A DNA stretch of 64,000 nt from the NCBI GenBank assembly GCA_963777435.1, contig CAVZQT010000002.1, positions 248,001 to 312,000 of the forward strand, written 5' to 3'. This DNA is from AP-15 sp963777435. GTDB lineage: Bacteria > Pseudomonadota > Alphaproteobacteria > ATCC43930 > CGMCC-115725. The translations under genes and the position numbers were made by a program. Below, one piece after another: positions 1 to 9,588 of the stretch. Each line of letters begins with the position of its first letter. Positions within the stretch are counted from its first letter, which is position 1. The notes under the pieces were generated by a model, which worked only from the letters and a program-made list of their open reading frames with translations, did not search any database and was not told the origin of the DNA.

Positions 1-448
1 GCAGGCCGGTGACGATGCGGCCCGAGGAGATCTGCTCGCCATTATGGATGTCGAGTATCAGCCGCACAAAATCGGCCAAGGCAGCAGTTCTCGGAATGTA
101 CCCGATCACCCCCGCTTCCGCCCAGGCGATGATGTCGTCCTCGGTCTCCCTTACCGAACACGCGATAATGCGCAAGTCGGGCGCTATGTCGAGCGCGCGT
201 CGAACCGCAGCCGGGCCGTCCGGAATTCTCGCGTCGAGTAATATGAGATCGGCCCGCAAATTCGCGGTCAGCGCGGTGGCTTCCGAAAGGTTTGCGCACT
301 GGCCGATAACCGAGACGACCGGGTCGCTTTCAAGTGTTTGCGTGAGACTTTCGCGTGTGAAGCGCACCGCCCACACGACCAATATCCGCAGAGTTCGGCC
401 GCCACGGTTTTCGGCGACCGCCAGATCCGGCGCGACGTTCGCCTGCAC
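1..448 (-). CDS. Response regulator, N-terminal receiver domain (partial)
   Basis: The window cuts off the 3' end, so only about 149 residues are visible. The GTG start at 448 is preceded by a GGGAGG ribosome-binding site. The fold pattern is a CheY-like receiver of the NarL/FixJ type. It has a hydrophobic first strand, LILLDARIPDG with the presumed phospho-acceptor Asp72, IIACS with Ser98 at the Thr/Ser switch position, and GYIPRTAA before the last helix. The acidic pair that normally binds magnesium after strand 1 is replaced by Trp26-Ala27, and the conserved Lys is Arg120. Phosphorylation may therefore be absent or non-canonical. A DNA-binding HTH would be expected beyond the window edge but is not seen. 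It is divergent from the sulfotransferase gene at 1312. Confidence 0.8.
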   Translation of the reverse strand, partial: MQANVAPDLAVAENRGGRTLRILVVWAVRFTRESLTQTLESDPVVSVIGQCANLSEATALTANLRADLILLDARIPDGPAAVRRALDIAPDLRIIACSVRETEDDIIAWAEAGVIGYIPRTAALADFVRLILDIHNGEQISSGRIVTGL

Positions 449-1311
449 AGTTCCCTCCCAATACGCAATTCTTGCGATTTCCCGAACCAGGCTCAGCCCG
501 GCGGGTTGTACGTGCAACCTCCCTACCCTGCGGACCGGCCGCCACGCTCTTTCGCCGGCGTTCCGCTCCCCTCGATCATCAGCGACCCGCTAGGCGGTTC
601 GCCAATATGGATATTTCACCGAGGCATCCTAACCGAATCGAACGGTATTACGGTAATTGGAGGCTTGTCTATAGCGACGTTAATAGGATCGTAATTTGTC
701 GAGCTAGCGCCAGGCAAAGCTCCCGCTGACCCCAGTGCTATCCCGGACTGCAAGCCTTGAGCGAGGCGGCGGCCGACGTTTGGACGAGCGCCGCCAACAA
801 ACGAGCCCGCCGCCGGATCGCGGCTGTGCGGTGCCGGCCATTCTCCTATTGTGCAGGGTGCTTGTTTTGCGCAAATCGTTGTCGACAAAGCGTCTATTAA
901 CGATTGATCCGCATTCTCGAACTGCCGTTTGCGTGAGCCATAATGCGGAAGCCCGAATATTTCGCCCCAATTTGTCGAGCCCATTCCGGCAGATCGTCTC
1001 TGTCCGATTTCGCGGGTCGGAAGTGCGGGAGGTTAGACGTGCACCTGATTTCGCTTCTGCGCAAGCCGCCGTGGCAGAAATCGGATATGCTGGCCAGCGA
1101 GTTCGATTTAGCCTCATCGAAGGGGTTGATCGAGCCGCTCCTGGGAGAAGGCAGCCGGTACGCTTGCAGTATTTCGGTGCGACACGAAGCTGGTTGCGCC
1201 AACGCGGTAACGGGTCGCAGATCGACGGACGGGCGGTTGTCGCTGATTTCCGTTAAATCGGGAGGATGACATCGCGCCGTCCGATCGAGTTGAATTTAAT
1301 ACAGGTGCATC
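449..1311. other. Long divergent intergenic region
   Basis: These 863 bases separate the response regulator (minus) from the Stf0 gene (plus). Several open frames exist on both strands, but none gives a recognisable protein or has a convincing ribosome-binding site. The stretch near 640-700 is AT-richer than its surroundings and could hold promoters. No repeat or RNA gene was recognised. Confidence 0.4.
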
Positions 1312-2226
1312 ATGCGTTATACCGAAGCCCAGGTATCAAGTGAGCTCCTAGACCAGCCAGAGTTCACCGGCGAGCCGACTAAGATCATCATTTGCTCGAC
1401 CCCGAGAAGCGGCAGCTACATGTTGTGTCGATACATGATCAACGCTGGGCTCGGGGTGCCCCACGAATACTTCAATCCGGTCGTCATCCGGGAAATTGCG
1501 CCACGGCTCGGGCTCGCGGAAGCCATGGAGGGCTTGAAATGGCGAAGTCGTGGCCTGCGGGATCGTCTGCCGTTCGGTAAACCCGACCGGACAGCAGAGA
1601 TAGACTTTCTCCGCAAGTATTTCGCGATACTCATCCGCAAGCGATGCCAGAGGGGTATCTTCGCCGCCAAAATCCACTTCGAGGATTTCATCACTGTACT
1701 TGATAATCCGGTTGGACTTAAGCACCTCGACGGAGCGCTATTTATCCATATCTTTCGAGAGAATTTGCTCCAGCAGGCGATCTCGCGAAATTATGCCTTC
1801 GCGACGGGTCGTTGGGGTATCGACGACACCGTTACGACAGCCCCTTTGGCGGCAACTGACGTGCTGAGCGTAGCCGGTGTTGACCGGGAGCTCAAAATTT
1901 TGGCAGATGAAGATCGCGGCTGGCGCGTATTCCTCGCCAGAAACGGCCTATCTCCGATGACGATATCCTATGAAAAATTCTGCGAGGCTCCGTCAGGATT
2001 TGTCACTGCGATCGCCAATCGGCTCGGGATCGACCCCGACACGCTGCGGCTGGATTACAGTGAGCCGGTATCGCCCGCGAGAAATGACGACCCCGCTCTT
2101 CCTAGTCGGAGTGAAATTGCCAACCGCTACCTCGCGGCGGTTCGCCAGCTCCGCGGCGGCCCTACTTCTTCCGAACGATCCGGCAGTATGAGGGTACCGT
2201 CGCCGCGCCGCGAGACCGTGGGGTGA
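1312..2226 (+). CDS. Stf0-type sulfotransferase
   Basis: A 304-residue protein of the Stf0 sulfotransferase family (the family of mycobacterial trehalose 2-sulfotransferase), which transfers sulfate from PAPS to a carbohydrate hydroxyl. The 5'-phosphosulfate-binding loop is visible as CSTPRSGSYML at about residues 28-38. It is followed by the family-typical GVPHEYFNP stretch. A central IFRENLLQQAISR segment matches the 3'-phosphate-binding region. There is no signal peptide or membrane segment, so it is probably cytoplasmic. Its stop overlaps the GTG start of the downstream glycosyltransferase by four bases, indicating translational coupling. The natural acceptor cannot be deduced; context points to a precursor of the surface glycan. 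Confidence 0.87.
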   Translation: MRYTEAQVSSELLDQPEFTGEPTKIIICSTPRSGSYMLCRYMINAGLGVPHEYFNPVVIREIAPRLGLAEAMEGLKWRSRGLRDRLPFGKPDRTAEIDFLRKYFAILIRKRCQRGIFAAKIHFEDFITVLDNPVGLKHLDGALFIHIFRENLLQQAISRNYAFATGRWGIDDTVTTAPLAATDVLSVAGVDRELKILADEDRGWRVFLARNGLSPMTISYEKFCEAPSGFVTAIANRLGIDPDTLRLDYSEPVSPARNDDPALPSRSEIANRYLAAVRQLRGGPTSSERSGSMRVPSPRRETVG

Positions 2227-3242
2227 TAGAGCCGACGACGACGCCTTTATTTTCGGTCATTATTCCAACCCGGAACCGTTCGCCGGCCTTCGCCGTAGCG
2301 CTGCGATCCGTGTTGGAGCAGCGGTTTCACGATTTTGAGGTAATTGTCGTCAACGATGGTTCCGCGGCGCCGCATCAGCAGCGTTATCGGGAACTGGTCG
2401 AGGCGGCACCGGCGGCTCGAATGCTGACGTTAGTGCTGACCGAGAACGGCCATGGTCCCAGCTATTCGCGGAACTATGGCGTGGCCCACAGCCGCGGCCG
2501 CTACGTTTGTTTTCTCGACGATGACGATCAATGGACCGACCGGGAGTATCTGGGCCGGGTTGCCCATGTGATCGCTGAGAGCCCCGCCCCAATCGACTTG
2601 ATATTTGCCAATCAAAAGGCGTTTCGAGACGGTATCCCGGTTGCCGGCGTCACCTGGATCGAAGGTGTGGAGAAGCGTGCGCATGGTGGACCGGATGCCG
2701 CCGGGGCTTATACCGTTACCGCAGCCGAACTCCTGGGCTGCCCGGCGCATTGTCACTTGAATACGACCATAGCCTCGCAAAGGCTGTATCGGGAGATCGG
2801 CGGGCTGGACGAAGCGCTACGCTACGAAGAGGATCTGGACTTCTTTTTACGGGTGATCGACCGAGCGAAACTGATCAAATTTCTGCCTTTTACCGTTTCC
2901 CGTCACAACATCCCCGACCCAGATGCCAAAACCAGCATGTCGACGTCTGAAACGGAGCTCTCCAAGCGGCTGTATCAAATGCGGGTTTTGGACAAGGCGG
3001 TGCTGTTCTCGAAACGGCCGGAAGTACGCCGTTACGCGATGCGATACCGAGCCTACACATTGAAGCACATCGCAATGGAGGCGGCGCGATCGCGTCAGCT
3101 CGATAGCGCGGCGTATTATGCGCGGCAGGGACTGGCCGCAAGGCCCACGCTGGGTTGGCTCGCCGTTACCGCCTCGCTAGCCATCCGACACCGGTTGTTG
3201 CCGAGCACCGCCACACCGGTCAACCGAGCCCAGGTTCCATAA
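2223..3242 (+). CDS. Family 2 glycosyltransferase
   Basis: A 339-residue GT-A glycosyltransferase. The N-terminal nucleotide-sugar-binding start FSVIIPTRNRSPAFAVALRS is followed by VIVVNDGS (UDP-binding Asp) and by the metal-binding motif VCFLDDDDQW near residue 100. The acceptor region contains GGLDEALRYEEDLDFFLRV (the ED catalytic-base pattern). The start is GTG at 2223, inside the GTGA overlap with the sulfotransferase. The C-terminal 100 residues are helical and basic with no clear membrane anchor. It probably adds one sugar during assembly of the glycan exported by the ABC system further downstream; donor and linkage are unknown. Confidence 0.88.
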   Translation: MIEPTTTPLFSVIIPTRNRSPAFAVALRSVLEQRFHDFEVIVVNDGSAAPHQQRYRELVEAAPAARMLTLVLTENGHGPSYSRNYGVAHSRGRYVCFLDDDDQWTDREYLGRVAHVIAESPAPIDLIFANQKAFRDGIPVAGVTWIEGVEKRAHGGPDAAGAYTVTAAELLGCPAHCHLNTTIASQRLYREIGGLDEALRYEEDLDFFLRVIDRAKLIKFLPFTVSRHNIPDPDAKTSMSTSETELSKRLYQMRVLDKAVLFSKRPEVRRYAMRYRAYTLKHIAMEAARSRQLDSAAYYARQGLAARPTLGWLAVTASLAIRHRLLPSTATPVNRAQVP

Positions 3243-3348
3243 ATGCGGCACGCGCTTTTGGCGGGCTTCCCCGAAAGGGCTCCCACGTTGAGAAGCCAGG
3301 CACCGAAGATTTGTGGAGCGAACGGCTGCTGGCTTCGCTCCAGCGATC

Positions 3349-5073
3349 TCACATGGAGCAGCCCTGCTGTTGCGCAGCCAAACCGTTCAGTCTTGGCAAC
3401 AATTCCGCAATCCCGGCAGAAATCTGTTGGTAAACTTGCCGGAATTGGCCAGCGCCGCCATCGATCGGATCTACAATGTCGCCCTGCTCAATCAGATCGC
3501 CAAGCACAATCACCGGGGCCGTGATATTGGGATAGCGATCTAAGACGCCGGAGCGCGTCATTTCGTCGAATACGATAACCAGCGACGCGGTATCGGCCAT
3601 ACTTCCGCTAAGCCAAACCGAACGATGCTCTGATAGATCGACGCCGTGCGCCGATGCGGCGTCGCGGCCAAAGGCCGGCGTCGACCCCCCGGGTCGCGGC
3701 ATCATTCCGGCGGAGCTTATCACTACGTCAGAGTCGCCGAGGCGGGCCCGCAGCAGAGCCTCGGCAAATGGGCTGCGGCAGATATTTCCCTGACACACGA
3801 AGACGATATGTGGGCTCCTCATCTTTTGCCACGAGCGGTTCAGTTGTACCCGCGCCCGACGGCGGCGGCGAGCCGCGAACCCGGGCAAGCGGCGTCCGAT
3901 TACCCGCCACGCTGCCCGAGCAATGTCATACAGTTCGACCAGACCAGGACGAGGGTCATCCCGCACCAAGACGTCGTGAACCTCTTTTCCGATCAGGATG
4001 CGGTACATCTCGGCCGCCCATCGGGTGAGCAGCCAACCTGTTGCGATCGGCCCGAGGTGCTGCGCTTCGGCCTGTCTTAGGGCGACATGCAGGTCGGGTA
4101 CCAGATTGCGGCCATATACGCCGGTTCGATACCGGACGGCGGGCGTCTCCTCGGCGGCGGTCAGCAGACGATACCAGCGATAAGGGAAATCGACGCCGAG
4201 TGCGACCGGCAGCGGCATTGATCCCCAAGGACGCGCATTGACCTCCAACAAAATCCAGTTGCCGCCGGATTTCTTTTTGAACTCGAACATGGCCACGCCG
4301 GTGTAATCCGAGCCGGCGACGATCGCCTCACAGGCCGCAACAAGATCCGGGGAAAGCGGCGCGGAACAACGGTAAAAGCTTTCGCCGGCGAGTTCGCGAA
4401 CTCGGTGGTGCTCAAAGGCCTGCAACACGCGACCGCCGCCCGCCAGAAGCGAGATGCCAACACCCTGGCCCGAGAAGTACTGCTCGACGACGGTCTCGGC
4501 AGGGTCAAGCGCAGCCAGCAGCCGTTCCAGTCGGGCTGGTTCGCTTACGACTTCGGCTTTTCCACGGGAAGCGAGCTGATCCAGCGAGTAGGAGCGGCGC
4601 GGCTTGAGAACCAGCGGGGTTCCAAACTCGGTTAGCAACCCCTGCGCCGTGTCGCTCGGGGAAAGAAGCCGCCCAGCCGCGATCGGCACGCCGACGCGCC
4701 GCGCCAACTTGCGCGTCTCCACCTTATCAAAGAGCATCGCGATGGCGCGGTCGTGCGGGATTGCAAGTCTGGCGAAACGGGACAGCCCGGCGTGTCGCTG
4801 CAGCGGCAGAAGTGCTGTCTCGTTGCACGGGATGACCAGATCGTAGCGTTGAGCGCGCAGCAGTTCGGTGACGCTGGCCAGCCACTCGGCGCCATCCCCC
4901 ATCCAGGGAGGCAAATCATGGATCGCGGCGATATATCGAGAGCGCAGGGCGGGTGAACGGAAGTTGGTCGGCGCGGCATGGATGGCGATGCCCTGACGAC
5001 CCAGAGACCGGACGATCGCAAGAAAGCTGCGGGTATCGTCGCCGATGACGAGAGCCTTGCCGGCAGTCACCAA
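3349..5073 (-). CDS. ATP-grasp ligase fused to low-molecular-weight protein tyrosine phosphatase
   Basis: A 574-residue two-domain protein. Residues about 1-330 form a carbamoyl-phosphate-synthase-like ATP-grasp fold: N-terminal ALVIGDDTRSFLAIVRSLG, ATP-binding GTPLVLKPRRS, and metal-binding ILLEVNARPWGS. The last 157 residues, from about 418, are a complete LMW-PTP/arsenate-reductase-type domain. It has the CX5R loop VCQGNICRSP and a late GDIVDPIDG carrying the general-acid Asp. The TTG start at 5073 (or GTG at 5070) follows GAGG. It lies 15 bases downstream of the deacetylase gene, so the two are likely one operon. ATP-grasp activity suggests ligation of a carboxylate to an amine or sugar. 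The phosphatase suggests control of a tyrosine kinase or removal of a phosphate cap. The substrate is unknown. Confidence 0.85.
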   Translation of the reverse strand: MVTAGKALVIGDDTRSFLAIVRSLGRQGIAIHAAPTNFRSPALRSRYIAAIHDLPPWMGDGAEWLASVTELLRAQRYDLVIPCNETALLPLQRHAGLSRFARLAIPHDRAIAMLFDKVETRKLARRVGVPIAAGRLLSPSDTAQGLLTEFGTPLVLKPRRSYSLDQLASRGKAEVVSEPARLERLLAALDPAETVVEQYFSGQGVGISLLAGGGRVLQAFEHHRVRELAGESFYRCSAPLSPDLVAACEAIVAGSDYTGVAMFEFKKKSGGNWILLEVNARPWGSMPLPVALGVDFPYRWYRLLTAAEETPAVRYRTGVYGRNLVPDLHVALRQAEAQHLGPIATGWLLTRWAAEMYRILIGKEVHDVLVRDDPRPGLVELYDIARAAWRVIGRRLPGFAARRRRRARVQLNRSWQKMRSPHIVFVCQGNICRSPFAEALLRARLGDSDVVISSAGMMPRPGGSTPAFGRDAASAHGVDLSEHRSVWLSGSMADTASLVIVFDEMTRSGVLDRYPNITAPVIVLGDLIEQGDIVDPIDGGAGQFRQVYQQISAGIAELLPRLNGLAAQQQGCSM

Positions 5074-5088
5074 GCAGTCCTCGCCGTC

Positions 5089-6129
5089 TCAATCTCCAGC
5101 ACGGCCGGCTTCCCCGAGCAGAGCTGCGGGGGCCGAGTGCGGTTGATGTTCCAGCGCTAAGGGGCGGAATTGCTGCCCAGGTGCGAGAACGGCTCGAAGC
5201 TCGCTCGGGGTCATCGAAATGCCGCCGAGCTTATTGATGAAGAAATCGAGAAACTTTTCGATTCTACTCAGAAAGCCTGATAAATCGGCCTGTGATCGCA
5301 CATATTCGGTACTGCCCGGCAATAGCGACGAACTATGGTAGCTGAGCACGAAGACGCGATTGCCGCGGGACAGGAATGCCCGCAGCAGGCGATGCAACTC
5401 GCTGAGCGTGACCCCTTCGGGGCTCGGTGGGATCCATTCGAGGAGACGAAGTCGCGCCAACACTCCGCGCATGTGCAGCTTGTCGAAAATCGGGCGCGAC
5501 AATTGATCGTAAAGCTCGATTGAAACAGCTTTTGGCATAGCCCGAGCTGCGAGCAAGCCGACAAAGGACGGAGTGGCCGGTATCTCCAGCAGAGCCAAAT
5601 CGCGGCCAAACCAGTAAGGCCGGTCGAGTCCCTGCCGGAAGTCTGGGCCATAAATACGATGCATGTCGATCCCGGGCAGCACGCTCATGTCGATTTTATA
5701 CCCGAGCGAGATCAGCATCTCGGCGATTTCCTCCCCGACGCCCAAGCGGCCGGCTCGATAACAAAGCGGATGGAAATCAAAGCTGCGTTCGATGGCTTCG
5801 GTCAGCTGTGTGATCTTCGCCTTTTGCAGCGACGCCGGCAGATTCTGGCTGAACGATGCGCGCGCGCTCAGCTCCTCAAGAAAGGGCGGGGTTATCCATG
5901 GATGCAAGTGGGCGCCGATCTCGCAGCGCTTCGACTGGTAGATCTCGCGTAGCGGAAGATAGGCTTCGGGCTGTGTCGCGACCGCGTAGTCGACGAGATA
6001 AATCGGCCGCACGCCAAAGCGGTCGAACATTTCCTGCGCCATCGACTGATTGCGGACGTTGCGCACGCTGGTTTGGGTCCGCAGGAACGGGCCGTTCCAA
6101 TCAAACTCGGATTCGGTATCGATCGACAC
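5089..6129 (-). CDS. WalW-like polysaccharide deacetylase
   Basis: A protein of 346 residues or more, related to the WalW group of polysaccharide deacetylases (NodB/CE4-like fold). SIDTESEFDW near the N-terminus supplies the metal-binding Asp. EIGAHLHPW carries the metal-binding His pair. YRAGRLGVG and YKIDMSV match later catalytic strands. The GTG at 6129 falls inside the first strand: the in-frame codons just upstream encode PPILIV, so the true start is probably further upstream at a rare codon, and none is obvious. No signal peptide is seen from this start, suggesting a cytoplasmic role. It is in an operon with the ATP-grasp/phosphatase gene, 15 bases apart. Confidence 0.8.
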   Translation of the reverse strand: MSIDTESEFDWNGPFLRTQTSVRNVRNQSMAQEMFDRFGVRPIYLVDYAVATQPEAYLPLREIYQSKRCEIGAHLHPWITPPFLEELSARASFSQNLPASLQKAKITQLTEAIERSFDFHPLCYRAGRLGVGEEIAEMLISLGYKIDMSVLPGIDMHRIYGPDFRQGLDRPYWFGRDLALLEIPATPSFVGLLAARAMPKAVSIELYDQLSRPIFDKLHMRGVLARLRLLEWIPPSPEGVTLSELHRLLRAFLSRGNRVFVLSYHSSSLLPGSTEYVRSQADLSGFLSRIEKFLDFFINKLGGISMTPSELRAVLAPGQQFRPLALEHQPHSAPAALLGEAGRAGD

Positions 6130-6480
6130 GATCAGAATTGGCGGGCCAGCCGGCAGCTCAGCCAGCTGTTCGTTAGCGGGGGCAAGCAGCGGCCCGTTGT
6201 GGGGACTCGGCGCCCACCGCCCCCGCTTGAGGCGAGCCCGTACCCTTCGACAGCGCCACGTTGTCCGGGCCTGGGACCTGGGACGGGTGCTGCTGTCAGA
6301 TCAGCGCGCGGCTCTCGCATCGATGATACCCGCAGAAACTCTTATCGCCCGATGTGATACCACCGCGGTCAGGGATGTCCAATTACATTAGCCTGAGTGG
6401 AGACAAGTGTGAATAGCTTATGAACCAGTCTTATGCCGGTTGCCGAGAAGTTAGCGCTAGGTCACATGCTCGGACCCGAG

Positions 6481-6510
6481 TTGACTTGGAGAAGGACTAC
6501 GGTGTACATT
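6481..6510 (+). promoter_or_regulatory. Candidate sigma-70-type promoter for the export permease
   Basis: In the 413-base divergent gap 6130-6542, TTGACT at 6481-6486 and TACATT at 6505-6510 are 18 bases apart and lie 33 bases before the permease start. This is the best -35/-10 pair in the gap, but it is a match by eye only. The rest of the gap contains no recognisable gene. Confidence 0.3.
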
Positions 6511-6542
6511 GATGATTGTTGCAACGTCTGAACAAATTGTGA

Positions 6543-7367
6543 ATGTCAACGATTACGATTATCGAGCCGGGTCGCCAGGAACTTAACTATTGGCGAGATC
6601 TGTGGCGCTACCGCGAGCTGTTCTACGTGCTGGCGTGGCGCGATGTCGCGGTACGCTATAAGCAGACGGTGATCGGTGCCGCTTGGGCGGTGATCCGGCC
6701 GTTTCTGACGATGGTGATCTTTACTGTGGTGTTTGGCCGCCTCGCCAAGCTGCCGTCCGACGGGAGCGCCCCTTATCCGCTCATGGTGTTCGCCGGCATG
6801 TTGCCGTGGACGTTTTTCTCGACCGCGCTCAGCGACGCCTCCGGCAGCCTGATCGGGAACGCCAATCTGATCAACAAGGTCTATTTTCCACGGCTTATCG
6901 TCCCGAGTGCGACCGTGGTGGTCGCCTTTGTCGATTTCCTGATTTCGTTCGCGATCCTCGTCGGCATGATGGTGTGGTATCGGTTCTTGCCGGGCTGGCA
7001 GATCATGCTGCTGCCGCTGTTTGTGCTGCTCGCCGCAATCACCAGCATCGGACCGGCTTTGTGGATGACCGCGCTCAATGTCAAGTACCGCGACTTTCGC
7101 TATGTGATCCCGTTCGTCGTGCAGCTCGGGCTTTACGTGTCGCCGGTCGGGTTCAGCTCGCAGGTCGTGCCTGAGCAGTGGCGGATGCTCTACTCGCTGA
7201 ACCCGATGGTCGGGGTTATCGACGGGTTTCGTTGGTGCATCCTGGGCGGCCAAAGCGCGCTCTACCTTCCGGGATTAGCGGCCAGTATCGTCGTCGCAAC
7301 AGTCTTCTTGTGGTTTGGCATCCGCCGCTTTCGCAAGACCGAGGCGAGCTTTGCCGATCTGATCTGA
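6543..7367 (+). CDS. ABC-2 polysaccharide export permease (Wzm/KpsM type)
   Basis: A 274-residue integral membrane protein with about six transmembrane helices. Examples are AVIRPFLTMVIFTVVFG, PLMVFAGMLPWTFFSTAL, VVVAFVDFLISFAILVGMM and a C-terminal SIVVATVFLWFGI. WRYRELFYVLAWRDVAVRYK near the N-terminus is typical of Wzm/KpsM/TagG permeases. It forms the membrane channel of an ABC exporter moving lipid-linked glycan across the inner membrane. The partner ATPase is most likely the Wzt-type gene at 10850, although the two are separated by about 3.5 kb containing a beta-helix gene and a sulfotransferase. Wzm and Wzt are usually adjacent. Confidence 0.92.
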   Translation: MSTITIIEPGRQELNYWRDLWRYRELFYVLAWRDVAVRYKQTVIGAAWAVIRPFLTMVIFTVVFGRLAKLPSDGSAPYPLMVFAGMLPWTFFSTALSDASGSLIGNANLINKVYFPRLIVPSATVVVAFVDFLISFAILVGMMVWYRFLPGWQIMLLPLFVLLAAITSIGPALWMTALNVKYRDFRYVIPFVVQLGLYVSPVGFSSQVVPEQWRMLYSLNPMVGVIDGFRWCILGGQSALYLPGLAASIVVATVFLWFGIRRFRKTEASFADLI

Positions 7368-7791
7368 GGGGCGACGGGCCTCACACTCGGTCCCGCGATC
7401 CTCGCCGAAATTCCGCGGCATGGCGGTTTGAACGAGCGCGCCCGCTGTTGTTCGCCGTGCCGCCGCGTGGCCGCGCCTTTGTCACGCCGCCGGCAGCTTG
7501 ATCGGCAGCGCGATGTTCGCCGTCGGTGTCGCCGTTTTAGTGTACCTCGACAGCAGCGCCGAGGATGCCGCGGCGGGCTGGTTGGCGGTACGGCTTCTAC
7601 TCCCCGTCAGCCAATTTGCAGCCGACGCCGCCCTCGAGTTGCCGCTCGAGATCGCGACGGCGCCGGCATGCCCTAGCCGCGCTCGACGCCGAAGCAGATG
7701 CCATCACGGCATCGCCCAGCGGCCAAGGCGACTTGTTCCGATGCGGTCAATCTCCGCCAATTTCCCAGAAAACTCGCCATCCTTTGCGCTG
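7368..7791. other. Intergenic region between convergent genes
   Basis: These 424 bases lie between the permease and the oppositely oriented beta-helix gene. Plus-strand open frames here (for example 7498-7860, running into the beta-helix gene) have no recognisable domain. No hairpin followed by a T-run was found. Confidence 0.35.
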
Positions 7792-9084
7792 TCACGGCGC
7801 GCTTGTGTACGTCCAGCTGCCAGTCCAGATAAACCATCCCCAGCTGTTATAAGCATATAACTGCCCGCCGTGAGCTACTTCCATTCTTGACGCGTTGCCG
7901 CCGGCGTTGCTGCCGTTGAGATAGGTTTGGTAGCACCCGCCGCACTGAGCCGGCTGGATGGTTGTTGCCGGACCCCAGGTCCAGGTTCCACTGGTGCTCA
8001 CCAGGGCGGCGCCGCTCGGCGGTAACGAAATCGTCCCATCTGGCGAGTACGGGCCGCCGCCGCTGGTGTTGGTGCCCGTCAACTGGTTTGCAGATGCCGG
8101 GTTGACCAACGTCGCGATCGAGGACGCAAACACATTGCCGTTGCCGACGACCGGAATTCCGTACGGATCGTTTATGCCGATCGCGTTCGGAAGCGTGTTC
8201 TGCATCTGGTTGTTCATAAAAACGAAGCTGTTCGTCGGGTAGGTTAATCCTTCCGCACCATAATCGACGATGTTGCCGTTCTGCGTTGCCGTTCCCTGGA
8301 TCATCGTATTACCGGAAACGACCGCGACGCCGCCATTTGGGATGTCGAGGGCAAAGCTGGCCGAGCCGACATTGCAGCCCGGCTGGTTGGGATCGGCGGC
8401 GCCGGCATAGAGGGTATTGTTCTCGACAATGGTGACAGCGGCGCGGCTCTTGATGTTGTGCCCGACAATTGTTCCGCAGAACTCGTTGCCGATCGCGGTC
8501 AGCGAGTTGTTGCCGCTGCTAATATAGACGCCGTGGGTCAGAGAGCTCGTATCGCCATTGCCGTTGTTCATAAAGACGTTGTTGGTTAGCACGACGTCGA
8601 GCGGGAAATTCACATCCGTCAGAATCCCGGTTTGGTTTGAGATAAATCGCGAGTTTCGCACCGTCAGCGTATAAGCTTGGCCGCCCGCCTCGGCGCGGAT
8701 ACCGGCCCCGTTGTCTCCCAGTGATGCCGGGATATTGGCCCCCTGAAATGTCAGCCCGTCGACCGTCAGCTCGGCAAGCGAGATCAGGATGCCCTTCTGA
8801 TTGGGCAATGCCACAGTCTCATTGAGGATTACTGTTGACCCCGGCTGGGCGGCCTCGATCGTCATTGGCCGGCTGACGGTGGCGGTATCATTGGTGTAGG
8901 TGCCGGGTGCGACGCTGATCACGTAATAATTGCTGGAACTGTTGTCGCCATTCGCGGCGTTGATCGCCGCGGAAATTGTCGAAAACTGTTGCGATGGACC
9001 GACCGTCAGAACGATGGTTCCCGCGGTTGCCGTAAGCGCCGAGGTAACCACCAATCCAGCGGCGGTAAAGAGTGTTTTGAGCAT
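7792..9084 (-). CDS. Secreted right-handed beta-helix protein
   Basis: A 430-residue protein with a clear Sec signal peptide (MLKTLFTAAGLVVTSALTAT, cleavage near AGT). The body has strand-turn repeats typical of pectate-lyase-like parallel beta-helices: repeated LTVDGLTFQG, LTVRNSRFISNQTGI, VVLTNNVFMNNG, TIVENNTLYAG and VVSGNTMIQG segments with Asn ladders. The early FSTISAAINAANGD and ISVAPGTYTND segments match the start of periplasmic nitrous-oxidase-like/DUF1565 helices. It could be a glycan lyase, epimerase or adhesin; no catalytic residues could be assigned. It is oriented against its neighbours and lies between the two export genes, so a role in processing the exported polysaccharide is plausible but inferred. 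Confidence 0.8.
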   Translation of the reverse strand: MLKTLFTAAGLVVTSALTATAGTIVLTVGPSQQFSTISAAINAANGDNSSSNYYVISVAPGTYTNDTATVSRPMTIEAAQPGSTVILNETVALPNQKGILISLAELTVDGLTFQGANIPASLGDNGAGIRAEAGGQAYTLTVRNSRFISNQTGILTDVNFPLDVVLTNNVFMNNGNGDTSSLTHGVYISSGNNSLTAIGNEFCGTIVGHNIKSRAAVTIVENNTLYAGAADPNQPGCNVGSASFALDIPNGGVAVVSGNTMIQGTATQNGNIVDYGAEGLTYPTNSFVFMNNQMQNTLPNAIGINDPYGIPVVGNGNVFASSIATLVNPASANQLTGTNTSGGGPYSPDGTISLPPSGAALVSTSGTWTWGPATTIQPAQCGGCYQTYLNGSNAGGNASRMEVAHGGQLYAYNSWGWFIWTGSWTYTSAP

Positions 9085-9588
9085 TTGGTCATTATCTCCC
9101 TTTGTTTTGATTTAACGCGCATTGATCCACAAGACTTTGCGTGGTCCTTGCAAGCTACAGGCAGGAGGATTGGTTCCCGAGGCGGCACGGCACGCCGGCC
9201 TTGTCGGGTTGAAGGCGCGCGCCGCAACCATACGTCAGCGACGCTGCCTTATTAGAGAGTCGAAATTGTGGCACTGGTAATAGCCGTGAGGTTGCAGCGC
9301 GATTATCGAACCGACCCGTCAGGAACTCGTCCGTCGGCCGGAGCGACGGCAAAAACTTTCGGAACATCGAGCGTCCTCGGCGACAATCGCCGTCATTTTT
9401 CTAGCCCTTAATGGGTGATTGCCCTCGATTGCCGGCGCGAGCCGGTCGAACAATGTCCCACTCGGCAGCCGGCTTTCTTCAGATTTTACGAGATTACCGA
9501 CCCCACGATTACTGACCTATCGAGCGCGTTCGCCTCGAAACCAGTCGTCATCATTTTGACGTTAAGTCGTCAGCAGGAATTCACCAAT

